From positions 39,589-103,588 of IMG/VR virus record IMGVR_UViG_3300035117_000094: DNA of 64,000 bases. One strand, given 5' to 3'. This document shows, one piece after another, positions 54,563-61,863 of the stretch. The notes below the pieces were generated by a model that made no database searches, had not been told where the DNA came from, and saw only the letters and a program-made list of their open reading frames with translations. Source of the stretch: a virus. How positions within the stretch are numbered: position 1 is the first letter of the stretch; the number at the start of each line of letters is the position of its first letter. The position numbers were made by a program, and so were the translations under genes.

Positions 54563-56200
54563 TCACGCGGAGAGCACGATCTCCTGCGCGTGGTTGCTGA
54601 CCCACGGCGCCAGCATGTCGCTCGCCGTGACCGTCCCGGCTTCCCGCCTGTCCTGCGCGAGCCGGGCAGCGCGCGTGAGGATGCTGATGTACGCCGCCCG
54701 GGCCGCCTCGCGCGCCTCGTACGGCGCTCCCATGTCCCGCTGCACGCTGATGAGCGAGGCCAGGAACGACGCCGGGTCCTGCGCGAGGGGAAGCGGAGCC
54801 GGGGGCTGCCCGATCGGCACGTCCTGGATCGTGGTCGCGCCGGTCGGCTTGCCCGTGACCGGGTCGGTGACAGGGACGGCCTGCTTGGCGAAGGTCTTCT
54901 CCAGCTTGATGAGCCGGTCGGTGGCCACGTCCATCTCCAGCACGACGGACTTCATCAGGGACTTGGGGATCGCGCCGGCGCGGGTGCCCAGGGCCTTCAG
55001 CAGCTCCAGCGCGATGCCCTCGGCGCCGATGCCGTCCGGGAGGGGCGCCAGGTCGTCCAGGGCGCGCAGCTCGTCGGCAGTGCGGAAGCCGATCTCCCGC
55101 TGGACCTGGTAGATCTGCATGCGGGTCTGGAGGTCCACCTTCAGCAGGGCGTCAGTGTAGAACGCGGTCTCCCGGTTGCGGGGGAGGATCAGGCTGAACG
55201 CCTGCTCGAACCTCACCAGCCACGGGCGCAGCGCCTCGATGATCTGGAGGGCGTCCTGGGCCTGCGAGCTGTAGTGCAGCGAGTCGCCCGAAAGGCCGCC
55301 GAGCCGGTTAGGGGGCAGCCCCAGCACGGAGGCAACCTGGGTGGCGGTGAGCTGCTGGGTCTCGATGAACTGCGCTTCGGCGGCCGGCACGGTGACGGGC
55401 TTGTAATCCCAGTCCCGGCCGTAGACCAGGGGCTGGCGGGCACGGAGCACCTTGACCAGCTCGGCGCGCATGTCCGCCGCCTGCTCCTTGTTGACCTCGA
55501 TCTCGGCGTTCTGGAACGTGCCGATCGCGAAGCCGCCGTTCTTGAACCAGTCGGAGCCGTACCGCTGGGCCTCATGGCCAGAGGACAGCACCAGGGCCAT
55601 CGCGCGGATAAGCGACAGCCCCTCCAGTCGGCCGGGAAGCCCGAACGCCTTAACGTGGAACAGCTCAGCGTCCGGCCCGTACCACGTGGCGTCCCGGCCG
55701 TAGACGAACACCTTGGCGTCCAGGGGGTTCATGGAGCGCTGGTCCCTGGCCTCCTGGACGAACACGTCCTCCGGGGGGATCCACTCGATGCCCGTAGGGT
55801 AGCCGAAGCCGTCCCGGCCGGTGATCCAGCCCCACGCGTTGCCCTGGAGGATGCAGGAGACCATGGCGCAGAAGATCCAGTCGAACTGCGTCCCGACGAG
55901 GGAGGGCCGGTCGAACATGGACGGGCCGGTGTACAGCTTGCGGGCCGGCATGCCGACAGCGTCGGTGTACTTCGCGTAGACCCGCAGCGGCAGGGACGCG
56001 GCGCTGTCGGCGAGCAGCTTGGCCCCCGCGTACAGGGCGGGCAGCCCGAGCGCGGCCTCCGGGGAGTTGTAGAAGCGGCTCGGGTGAGCGGGGCCGCCAA
56101 GGTCAAAGCGGAAGTAGGGGTTGTTCCACGGCATCCACGGGACGCCGCCGATGACACGCTGCTCCTCGCGAGCGGCGCGGATATTGTCCAGGTACCTCAC
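54563..56200 (-). CDS. Portal protein
   Basis: 545 aa from GTG 56200. Pattern of HK97/phage_portal family: ALGLPALYAGAKLLADSAASL, QGNAWGWITGRDGFGYPTG, PLDAKVFVYGRDATWYGPD, LFHVKAFGLPGRLEGLSLI, then ETQQLTATQVASVLGLPPN. The ring of this protein forms the DNA gate in the capsid. It lies between terminase and protease as in most siphophages. The final ~100 residues are helical. Confidence 0.9.
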   Translation of the reverse strand: MRYLDNIRAAREEQRVIGGVPWMPWNNPYFRFDLGGPAHPSRFYNSPEAALGLPALYAGAKLLADSAASLPLRVYAKYTDAVGMPARKLYTGPSMFDRPSLVGTQFDWIFCAMVSCILQGNAWGWITGRDGFGYPTGIEWIPPEDVFVQEARDQRSMNPLDAKVFVYGRDATWYGPDAELFHVKAFGLPGRLEGLSLIRAMALVLSSGHEAQRYGSDWFKNGGFAIGTFQNAEIEVNKEQAADMRAELVKVLRARQPLVYGRDWDYKPVTVPAAEAQFIETQQLTATQVASVLGLPPNRLGGLSGDSLHYSSQAQDALQIIEALRPWLVRFEQAFSLILPRNRETAFYTDALLKVDLQTRMQIYQVQREIGFRTADELRALDDLAPLPDGIGAEGIALELLKALGTRAGAIPKSLMKSVVLEMDVATDRLIKLEKTFAKQAVPVTDPVTGKPTGATTIQDVPIGQPPAPLPLAQDPASFLASLISVQRDMGAPYEAREAARAAYISILTRAARLAQDRREAGTVTASDMLAPWVSNHAQEIVLSA

Positions 56201-56218
56201 GGTACTACCGCCCTCGGC

Positions 56219-56241
56219 CTTGACACTCGGTACACGTCAAG
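56219..56241. promoter_or_regulatory. Inverted repeat before the portal gene
   Basis: CTTGAC-N11-GTCAAG. The left half continues as CTTGACACTC, which is like part of the cluster A mycobacteriophage stoperator. It may be an operator; a matching promoter is not clear. Confidence 0.35.
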
Positions 56242-56261
56242 TACCAGGATACGGGCGCCGC

Positions 56262-56522
56262 CTACTGCTGGCGAGGAGGTTCGGGCTGCTTCCGGCGCCG
56301 CTGCTCCGGGGGGATCTTCGCGCCGTTCCAGTAACCGACCCGGAATGCCACGGCGCAGAACGCCCCGAGGAACCAGGCACGGCCGATTACCCAGCCGAGC
56401 AGGCTGAAGACGCCGAGGAACGCGGCCAGCAGCATCTCGGCCGGCGAGGCGCTGGCGGCCAGGGCCGCTGCCTCGTCGCGAACGTCAGCGAGGGTCGGCC
56501 GCTCGGCCGTCATGGTGCTCAT
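56262..56522 (-). CDS. Small membrane protein
   Basis: 86 aa from ATG 56522. Two hydrophobic segments close together (EMLLAAFLGVFSLLGWVIG and FLGAFCAVAFRVGYW), followed by a basic Pro/Gln tail (PPEQRRRKQPEPPRQQ). A TACGCT hexamer 7 nt upstream suggests a leaderless start. Unknown function, between terminase and portal. Confidence 0.6.
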   Translation of the reverse strand: MSTMTAERPTLADVRDEAAALAASASPAEMLLAAFLGVFSLLGWVIGRAWFLGAFCAVAFRVGYWNGAKIPPEQRRRKQPEPPRQQ

Positions 56523-56529
56523 GGTCCTG

Positions 56530-56535
56530 AGCGTA
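56530..56535 (-). promoter_or_regulatory. Candidate -10 box (TACGCT) for start at 56522
   Basis: TACGCT, 7 nt (CAGGACC), ATG on the minus strand. The AGGA within the spacer could also serve as a weak ribosome site. Confidence 0.4.
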
Positions 56536-56540
56536 CCACG

Positions 56541-56639
56541 CTACTTAGAGCAGGAGTGCCCGTCCTTCACCCAGTAGACCTCGCCGCACTTCCCGCAGGC
56601 CGCCGTCATCTGCCACAGCGCGCGTGCCAGGGCGCTCAC
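56541..56639 (-). CDS. 32-aa zinc-ribbon mini-protein
   Basis: From GTG 56639 (GTGA overlap) to TAG. It encodes ALARALWQMTAACGKCGEV then YWVKDGHSCSK, with C-x2-C and H-x2-C spaced as in a short zinc ribbon. The tight overlap with the upstream gene supports expression. Confidence 0.55.
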   Translation of the reverse strand: MSALARALWQMTAACGKCGEVYWVKDGHSCSK

Positions 56640-57037
56640 CGGTCACCGTCCGGGTCCTCGCGCAGCAGGTGCCGCACTCCGAGGACCCCGGCCTCGTCAA
56701 GCCGGTCCCAGTACGCGGTAGCCTCGCCCCTCGTAGGCCACGGGCCAGCTACCGCCCGCTCGTGCGGGAACTCCGGCAGCCCGTGCGTCGTCATGACGTA
56801 CCAGTCGCCCTTCTCGTCCTCCGGCGCCGGGTCCGGCTTCGCGGCCTCGGTCAGGGCCTTGCTCGCCGCCCACCGGTCCGTCATGGACTGTAGCTGGCTG
56901 ACCATCTCCGGCGTGAAGGACCCGAAGGGCGCGTCCGCCTGGTTCCAGTGGTCGCCCGGGTTGGCCTTGAACACGACGTGGACGTAGTCCTTGTGCGAGT
57001 AGCCCTTGAACAGCTCAGTCTCGAAGTCAGCGCTCAC
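56636..57037 (-). CDS. Hypothetical protein
   Basis: 133 aa from GTG 57037 (GTGA overlap). It has two parts: a first with FKGYSHKDYVHVVFKANPG and SQLQSMTDRWAASKALTEA, and a second with DWYVMTTHGLPEFPHERAV, GPWPTRGEATAYWDRLDEA. No family is recognised. Confidence 0.6.
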   Translation of the reverse strand: MSADFETELFKGYSHKDYVHVVFKANPGDHWNQADAPFGSFTPEMVSQLQSMTDRWAASKALTEAAKPDPAPEDEKGDWYVMTTHGLPEFPHERAVAGPWPTRGEATAYWDRLDEAGVLGVRHLLREDPDGDR

Positions 57038-57357
57038 CAGTCGTTCCTCCAGTCACTCTTCCAGTTGCTTCGCCAGTTGTAGCCGTAGTGCTCCCTTGTC
57101 ACCAGGCATCCGCACCACAGCGGGCTTCCGTACTTGCGCAGCTCCAGCCGGCCGCGCGCTTCCCCGCCCTCGGGCAGGTAATGCAGCGGGCACATGTGCG
57201 AGAGCCGGACCTCGCCGTCGTGCATAATCCGCAGGGTTTCCCGCCATGCCCATTCCCGGTGAACCCGGTGCCTCACGACGAGGTAGCGGGCTGCCTGCCA
57301 GCACTCGCGGGCCAGGTACAGCGGAGCGTAGGGCGTAGTCAGCGCGGCGAGGTCCAT
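57034..57357 (-). CDS. Hypothetical protein
   Basis: 107 aa from ATG 57357 (ATGA overlap). Aromatic and basic: YAPLYLARECWQAARYLVV, RHRVHREWAWRETLRIM. Cys/His residues (HMCPLHYLP, LWCGCLVTREHYG) may bind a metal. Unknown function. Confidence 0.55.
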   Translation of the reverse strand: MDLAALTTPYAPLYLARECWQAARYLVVRHRVHREWAWRETLRIMHDGEVRLSHMCPLHYLPEGGEARGRLELRKYGSPLWCGCLVTREHYGYNWRSNWKSDWRNDW

Positions 57358-57707
57358 CAGGAGAAATCGTAGTACGCGAACGTGCAGCCCTCGTCGTCGA
57401 ACGGCCATTCTGCGCCAGTCCAGTAACGTCGCTGCACTGACGTGAGCGGAAAGTGGCTTTTCTTGTCACGCCGGGCCTCGACGTACTCCAGGAACTCGTC
57501 TGCGGAGTACGGCGCCCCGTACTCGTCAGTGATCAGGAAGAAGCCGTCTAGCTGGCGCAGCCACGACTGGATGCCCGTGATGCCACGATCGCGGTCCGCC
57601 TGGAACAGGAACTGCCAGCCCATCGAGGACAGCCCGAGGTGCACCTTCTCCTCGGTGACCGTGACGAGGTCCGTGCTCCTGCGGTACCCGTAGAAGTTGG
57701 CGCCCAT
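57357..57707 (-). CDS. Hypothetical protein
   Basis: 116 aa from ATG 57707 (TGATG overlap). It starts GANFYGYRRSTDLVTVTEE and contains KVHLGLSSMGWQFLFQADR, then FFLITDEYGAPYSADEFLE, YVEARRDKKSHFP. The same overall pattern (GxxL/IGxSSxGWxF) occurs in many actinophage proteins of unknown function. Confidence 0.65.
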   Translation of the reverse strand: MGANFYGYRRSTDLVTVTEEKVHLGLSSMGWQFLFQADRDRGITGIQSWLRQLDGFFLITDEYGAPYSADEFLEYVEARRDKKSHFPLTSVQRRYWTGAEWPFDDEGCTFAYYDFS

Positions 57708-57913
57708 CAGAGGCCATCTCCCGGGTACCGCGCCGGCTCGGGCAGGATCTCGCCCTTCTCGCCGTAGTTCCAGGGGTCGTGCAGCTTCAGCGCGACGGAA
57801 TGCCGGAGGGCGCCGGAGTCTCCCTCGTCGTAACGTCGCCGGGCGTCAGCGGCGAGCGCGCCGACGATGGCTAGCTGCTTGTCCGTCAGGGCGTACCCCT
57901 GGTAATCCGTCAT
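57707..57913 (-). CDS. Small hypothetical protein
   Basis: 68 aa from ATG 57913 (TAGGAGGCAGGC upstream). It contains LTDKQLAIVGALAADARRR and HSVALKLHDPWNYGEKG. Unknown. Confidence 0.55.
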   Translation of the reverse strand: MTDYQGYALTDKQLAIVGALAADARRRYDEGDSGALRHSVALKLHDPWNYGEKGEILPEPARYPGDGL

Positions 57914-57922
57914 GCCTGCCTC

Positions 57923-59590
57923 CTACGCTACGGTCTTGCCGAGGTCATAGCCCCTGTGCCGCCTGTTGAGCACGTACGCCGCCAGGGTGCCGCTTGTCAC
58001 GGGCGTGATGTCCGACTCGCTGTCGCGCCGCGACCACGCCTTGCCGCCGTCACCGAGTACCCGGGTCTGCGCCCGGCCCATCGCGTGCCACAGGGTCGGG
58101 GCGCCCTCCTCGCCGAAGTGGGAGATCATCCCCGCCTTGACCTGCTGCATGAACCAGGCGAAGGCCGCCGCCTCTTCAGCGGCCCCGATCTCTATAAGCC
58201 GGTCGCCCCACTTTTTCTTCCCTTCCTGGATGATTCCCGCCGCCGGCCCGCTCTTGGGCATCGCGACGCCGATCGGGTGCCACTTCCGGTAGAGCCGGTC
58301 CAGCTCGTCCAGCACCCAGTCCGACCCGGAGCGGGAGTCGTCGCGGGGGATCTCGATGACGACGGGGTCCTTAACGCTGCGCGACCAGGCGGAGGAGATG
58401 GTGGCGCTCTTGCCGTCCTCGTCGATGTCGCAGGCGAAGGCGATCGGCTGGACGGGGAAGCCCGGGTTCGCTACGGTGAGGGACTTCCACTTCTCCTGGC
58501 TGATGACGGACCAGGCTTCCTCGTCGGCTGGCCACTCGCCGACGCCGTTCCGCTCGCGGTCGAACTCGCCCTCGGGCATCTTGTGCAGCTCGCGGCGGGT
58601 GAACGACGTCCGGATCCGGTAGCCGGTGCCCGGGTTGGACTTGGCCCAGGACCGGGGATCGTCACGGTCGTCGTGCTTAGCGCACGTGATGTAGTAGTTG
58701 GTGCGGCGCCCGTTAACCTCGTCGCGGGGGCAGTCATCGGTGTGGGGGCTGATGCTGTACTCGGCGCCGAACATCTCCGGGGCCTTGCGGAGCATGTCCT
58801 TGCGGGCCTTGGCCAGCTGGAACGAGTCCTTCAGGCCAGCGGACCCGGCGAGGATGGTCTGCGGGTTCGGCATGGCGGACATGGTGGGCATGCTGGCCCC
58901 GACCTGCTCGTCCGTCAGGATCATCGCCTCGTCGTAGATGAGGCAGTCAGCGCTGAACCCCCGGCCGCCGCTCGACCCCTGCCGGGCGTGGAAGTACAGG
59001 GTGCTGGCCACCCGGCGACGGATCTGCCGTCCCCCGGAGCCGAAGATCAGGGTCGGCTGGGCGAACAGCTCGATGGCCTCCTCGCCGTGCGACCCGGCGA
59101 TCCTCTTCACGCGGCGCCGGAGGGCCGGGTACTCGTTCAGCACCTTCTTCAGCCGGCGGAAGTGGTTGAGGGAGGTCTTGAACTGGTGACTAGTGTGAAT
59201 AAGCGTTTCCTCGCCGATCACGAACATGCCCGCCAGCTCGCGTACTTCGAGGATCGTACCCTTCCCGTTCTGGCGGGGTACTATAAGCAGGCAGTCAGGA
59301 GCGGCCCACGTGCCATCCGGCTTCACCGACAGGATGTTCGTGACGGACCACTTCTGCCACGGGTCCAGCTCGTAGCCGAAGCCCTCTGCCCAGGCAAGCG
59401 CGTCCACGGCCTGAGCCTCGCCGCAGCCAGTCTCGCGGCGCTTCTCGTTAGCCTCAATGAGGCACATGACGCAGTCTTCGGCCGGGAGCTTGTGCCGGTC
59501 CGGCTCGACGAAGAAACGGGGAACCTGGCTGCCGAACAGCGGGCCGTCGATCGTAGTGCCGTCCGGCAGCTCGATCAGCTCAGCCTTCAC
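57923..59590 (-). CDS. Terminase large subunit
   Basis: 555 aa from GTG 59590; an upstream ATG at 59659 falls inside another gene. ATPase: LLIVPRQNGKGTILEVREL (Walker A, RQNGKG), SADCLIYDEAMIL (Walker B, YDEA), AGSAGLKD motif III. The nuclease domain holds QPIAFACDIDEDGKSATIS (first Asp), SDWVLDELDRLYRKWHPIG and SDITPVTSGTLAAYVLNRR. It packages DNA through the portal. The Walker A form is of the HK97/P. acnes-phage type. A candidate HNH partner is just upstream. Confidence 0.9.
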   Translation of the reverse strand: MKAELIELPDGTTIDGPLFGSQVPRFFVEPDRHKLPAEDCVMCLIEANEKRRETGCGEAQAVDALAWAEGFGYELDPWQKWSVTNILSVKPDGTWAAPDCLLIVPRQNGKGTILEVRELAGMFVIGEETLIHTSHQFKTSLNHFRRLKKVLNEYPALRRRVKRIAGSHGEEAIELFAQPTLIFGSGGRQIRRRVASTLYFHARQGSSGGRGFSADCLIYDEAMILTDEQVGASMPTMSAMPNPQTILAGSAGLKDSFQLAKARKDMLRKAPEMFGAEYSISPHTDDCPRDEVNGRRTNYYITCAKHDDRDDPRSWAKSNPGTGYRIRTSFTRRELHKMPEGEFDRERNGVGEWPADEEAWSVISQEKWKSLTVANPGFPVQPIAFACDIDEDGKSATISSAWSRSVKDPVVIEIPRDDSRSGSDWVLDELDRLYRKWHPIGVAMPKSGPAAGIIQEGKKKWGDRLIEIGAAEEAAAFAWFMQQVKAGMISHFGEEGAPTLWHAMGRAQTRVLGDGGKAWSRRDSESDITPVTSGTLAAYVLNRRHRGYDLGKTVA

Positions 59591-59753
59591 GGGTGACCGC
59601 CGTGAGCCGCAGTTCCTGGATCCTGCGCACGGCGGCCCGCGCGAGGCCCCTGTAAGCATCCGGGAGCAGCGGCACGCCGCGCCTGTCGCACAGCCACAGG
59701 TTCTCGTCTATCAGCGCGCAGGCTACCGCCTCAACGACCTCGTCCGTTGTCAC
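59580..59753 (-). CDS. 57-aa hypothetical protein upstream of terminase
   Basis: From GTG 59753 (no good ribosome site) to TGA. Encodes TTDEVVEAVACALIDENLW, then LLPDAYRGLARAAVRRIQE. The amphipathic helices with RAAVRRIQEL resemble short actinophage proteins encoded before terminase. It overlaps the terminase start by 11 bp. It could be a short small-terminase-like or regulatory protein, unproven. Confidence 0.6.
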   Translation of the reverse strand: MTTDEVVEAVACALIDENLWLCDRRGVPLLPDAYRGLARAAVRRIQELRLTAVTREG

Positions 59754-59778
59754 GGAGCCATTCTACGAGCACGTACGG

Positions 59779-59925
59779 CTAGACCGCGTCGTCCAGCTCG
59801 AACAGCCCTAGCGGAACGTGGTAGACAGCGGTTACCGTACCCGCGTCATCGCGCAGCACCTTGTAGTAGGCATTGCCCGTCAGCAGCATCTCCAGGGCCT
59901 CAGCGCTCCCGTTGTCAGCCTGCAT
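59779..59925 (-). CDS. 48-aa hypothetical protein
   Basis: ATG 59925 to TAG; encodes QADNGSAEALEMLLTGNAY, then YKVLRDDAGTVTAVYHVPL and GLFELDD. Its start overlaps the HNH gene end by 11 bp, so it is probably coupled to it. No family is recognised. Confidence 0.5.
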   Translation of the reverse strand: MQADNGSAEALEMLLTGNAYYKVLRDDAGTVTAVYHVPLGLFELDDAV

Positions 59926-60241
59926 AGCGAGCGCCCTTGATGAGGTTGCACTCCCGGCACAGCAGCTGAAGGTTGGCCATCTCAGTCGGCCCGCCCCACG
60001 ACCAGGGTGTCACGTGATCGAAGTGAGCCTGACAGGGAACGGGGTGCCGGGTCCTGGTGACGCCGCGCCCGCAGTGCCTGCACCGGGCGCCGTCGCGACG
60101 GAAGACCAGGCGCTTCTGCTCGTCAGTGGCGAAGCGCTGCGGCAGGGCCGGAGGCGAGTCCGGGGTGATAACGCGCTCACGCGCCCTGCTGACGAGGCAG
60201 ACCAGGACGATGAGCACGATCACCGTGAGCACGGCACTCAC
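59915..60241 (-). CDS. HNH endonuclease with N-terminal membrane anchor
   Basis: 108 aa from GTG 60241 (GTGA overlap). Residues 2-18 are a hydrophobic helix (SAVLTVIVLIVLVCLVS), followed by RARERV. The HNH core is CRHCGRGVTRTRHPV, AHFDHVTPWSWGGPTEMA (H-x2-H type), then NLQLLCRECNLIKGA; two CxxC pairs hold zinc. HNH proteins beside the large terminase help cut cos or packaging DNA. The TM segment is unusual for this role. Confidence 0.75.
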   Translation of the reverse strand: MSAVLTVIVLIVLVCLVSRARERVITPDSPPALPQRFATDEQKRLVFRRDGARCRHCGRGVTRTRHPVPCQAHFDHVTPWSWGGPTEMANLQLLCRECNLIKGARYAG

Positions 60242-60666
60242 CGGCCCCACAGCCCCGCGAACTTCCACAAGACGATCGCGACAGGCGTCATGCCGTGGCG
60301 GGTGCACCACGTGCCCGTCCTGTCGATCCGGCTGGTGACCGCGAGCCGGACGCGGATGCGCCGGGGCAGCGGCGTCAGGAGCACGGGAGGCTTCCCCGCG
60401 ACCTCACTGAGCGCCCTTGCCATGGCGTAGCCCAGGTCTTCCATGGTGCGCTGCGGAGGTTCGAACCGGAGCCGGATCTCCTGGCCTTCCCGGAGGTTCT
60501 TCTCGAACATGTCGTTGAGGCTGCCGGTAAGCGGAGCGGATTCCAGGCTGGCCAGGGCGCCCATCACGTCCTCGCCCGGCCGGGCGCCCGATCCGCGCAA
60601 TGACTCCGTCCTCATCCAGATGCCGAAGTCGCCCGCTTCCGCAGCGGCCTTCTCGTCTTCGTCCAC
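60238..60666 (-). CDS. Hypothetical protein
   Basis: 142 aa from GTG 60666 (CGGAGGTAGCC upstream). Acidic start (DEDEKAAAEAGDFGIWMRT), then LSEVAGKPPVLLTPLPRRI and RVRLAVTSRIDRTG. The C-terminal VAIVLWKFAGLWGR is hydrophobic. Unknown role; it overlaps the HNH gene. Confidence 0.55.
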   Translation of the reverse strand: MDEDEKAAAEAGDFGIWMRTESLRGSGARPGEDVMGALASLESAPLTGSLNDMFEKNLREGQEIRLRFEPPQRTMEDLGYAMARALSEVAGKPPVLLTPLPRRIRVRLAVTSRIDRTGTWCTRHGMTPVAIVLWKFAGLWGR

Positions 60667-60668
60667 GG

Positions 60669-60836
60669 CTACCTCCGGGGGATCGGGTTAGGCACCGGAA
60701 TGTTCCACTCCGGGCACTTCAGGGCCGCTGGCAGGAACCGGCTGAATACCCGGCACAGCCTCACGTGGCGCGGGGGCGCGCAGTGCGGGCGCAGCGGCCA
60801 GCGCTTGTACGCCGCTAGCAGCGTCTTCATGGTCAT
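60669..60836 (-). CDS. 55-aa basic protein, overlapping DUF397 gene
   Basis: ATG 60836 follows GGAGGGTGACG, a strong ribosome site, in a frame different from the overlapping gene. It encodes KTLLAAYKRWPLRPHCAPP, then RHVRLCRVFSRFLPAALKC and a Pro-rich end. Highly basic. Unknown function. Confidence 0.5.
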   Translation of the reverse strand: MTMKTLLAAYKRWPLRPHCAPPRHVRLCRVFSRFLPAALKCPEWNIPVPNPIPRR

Positions 60837-61035
60837 CGTCACCCTCCTGGAGTAGCCCGGTGAACGCACGCCAGGCTTGAGCCGGGTAGCGCACTCGCGG
60901 GCCGGCCGGGTTTACCGAGTCGCGCACCATGACGGCGCCCGTAGCGGGAGCCACTTCGACGCACGCGCCGTTGTGAATGCTCCGGCGCGACTTGCGCCAG
61001 CCGGCGTCCTTGCGGCGCGTGCTGCCCATGCTCAC
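60688..61035 (-). CDS. DUF397-domain protein
   Basis: 115 aa from GTG 61035 (CGGAGGTTGCA upstream). The domain at ~11-60 reads GWRKSRRSIHNGACVEVAP, GAVMVRDSVNPAGPRVRYP, QAWRAFTGLL, a clear DUF397 pattern (W-x-KS-S, CVEVA, VRDS, W-x-AF). In actinobacteria these small proteins usually pair with XRE-type regulators. The remaining 50 residues are Pro/Ala-rich and overlap another ORF. Confidence 0.75.
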   Translation of the reverse strand: MSMGSTRRKDAGWRKSRRSIHNGACVEVAPATGAVMVRDSVNPAGPRVRYPAQAWRAFTGLLQEGDDDHEDAASGVQALAAAPALRAPAPREAVPGIQPVPASGPEVPGVEHSGA

Positions 61036-61055
61036 TGCAACCTCCGGGCTATCGG

Positions 61056-61472
61056 CTATATTCCGCTCTGCTCGCGCATGCGGCGCTCGCGGTCCTCGCG
61101 GGCCTTGGTGGTGGGGTCGTCAGCCTCCTGGGCGGGGAACAGGTCCCGGAGCTGCATGTACCCGAGGCGGATGTCCTTGGTGTAGAGGGTCATCTCGCGC
61201 GGCGGTACCTCGTCGGCGTCCACCTGCGCGGCCAGCTTCACCATGGACTGGGCGATGGCCGTCTTAGCCGCCTCGGGCGGCAGCGTGTCCAGGTCATCCT
61301 GAACGGCCTGCCCGAGCGGCCCGAGGATCACCGGCTCGTTCTCGGCGAGCAGGCCGCAGTCACCGCACAGGTAGACGCCGGCGGACTTGCGGAACACGTG
61401 GTCGCCGGAGTCGATCTTCTTCTTGCACCAGCGGCAGGAAGTCGCCCGGGCCACGTCCATCCAGTTGGCCAT
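61056..61472 (-). CDS. Zinc-finger-containing hypothetical protein
   Basis: 138 aa from ATG 61472. A Cys4 site near the start (TSCRWCKKKIDSGDHV, YLCGDCGLL) is typical of short treble-clef/zinc-ribbon domains. The rest is helical (VQDDLDTLPPEAAKTAIAQ). A TAGCAT hexamer 6 nt upstream suggests its own, possibly leaderless transcript. Confidence 0.65.
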   Translation of the reverse strand: MANWMDVARATSCRWCKKKIDSGDHVFRKSAGVYLCGDCGLLAENEPVILGPLGQAVQDDLDTLPPEAAKTAIAQSMVKLAAQVDADEVPPREMTLYTKDIRLGYMQLRDLFPAQEADDPTTKAREDRERRMREQSGI

Positions 61473-61478
61473 GACCTA

Positions 61479-61484
61479 ATGCTA
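61479..61484 (-). promoter_or_regulatory. Candidate -10 box (TAGCAT) for start at 61472
   Basis: TAGCAT, 6 nt (TAGGTC), ATG on the minus strand. A 7-bp hairpin, AGCCTGA-CGGCCA-TCAGGCT, lies directly upstream (61483-61502) and may end the preceding gene's transcript. Confidence 0.35.
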
Positions 61485-61504
61485 GCCTGACGGCCATCAG
61501 GCTG

Positions 61505-61678
61505 TCAGTCCTCGTCGTCCTCAATGATCGTCTCGCCGGTCACGGTGACGACGTCGTGCGATCCCTCGCGGAAAACCCGGTCATCCTCCCCCAGCTTAAC
61601 CACCCTGGCCCCGGTACGACGGTTAACCGTCTCACGGTGAAGCTTCTCCTGGCGCACTACCGGGTGCTTGTTCCACAT
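61505..61678 (-). CDS. 57-aa hypothetical protein
   Basis: ATG 61678 has AGAAGGAGCAGGCC upstream. Encodes WNKHPVVRQEKLHRETVNR, then RVVKLGEDDRVFREGSHDV and an acidic end (ETIIEDDED). Unknown family. Confidence 0.6.
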   Translation of the reverse strand: MWNKHPVVRQEKLHRETVNRRTGARVVKLGEDDRVFREGSHDVVTVTGETIIEDDED

Positions 61679-61862
61679 GGCCTGCTCCTTCTCGTTGCGC
61701 GGTCGCTCCCGCTCCTGGTACCTCTCGCCGGGCAGCCAGCAGCCGGTCGTGCTCTGCCCGCGCCCGGGCGCCCTCAGCGTGGTACGGCCCGTTGCCCCCG
61801 GTACCGAAGTACCCCCTGTAGTACTCGCTGCGCCGGTTACCGCTCTTGCCCGACGCGCTCAT
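61632..61862 (-). CDS. Small hypothetical protein
   Basis: 76 aa from ATG 61862. Basic, Ser/Gly/Tyr-rich (SASGKSGNRRSEYYRGYFG) with an Ala/Arg helix (EGARARAEHDRLLAARREV). The last 47 bp overlap the next gene. The C-terminal part may not be maintained. Confidence 0.45.
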   Translation of the reverse strand: MSASGKSGNRRSEYYRGYFGTGGNGPYHAEGARARAEHDRLLAARREVPGAGATAQREGAGHVEQAPGSAPGEASP

Positions 61863-61863
61863 G

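Noticed and set aside
54554-59596. Very long plus-strand open frames opposite the portal and terminase genes (54554-56407 and 57956-59596)
   Set aside because: They are antisense shadows of recognisable proteins. High GC leaves few stops in the complementary frame, and the products are low-complexity Arg/Gly/Val-rich.
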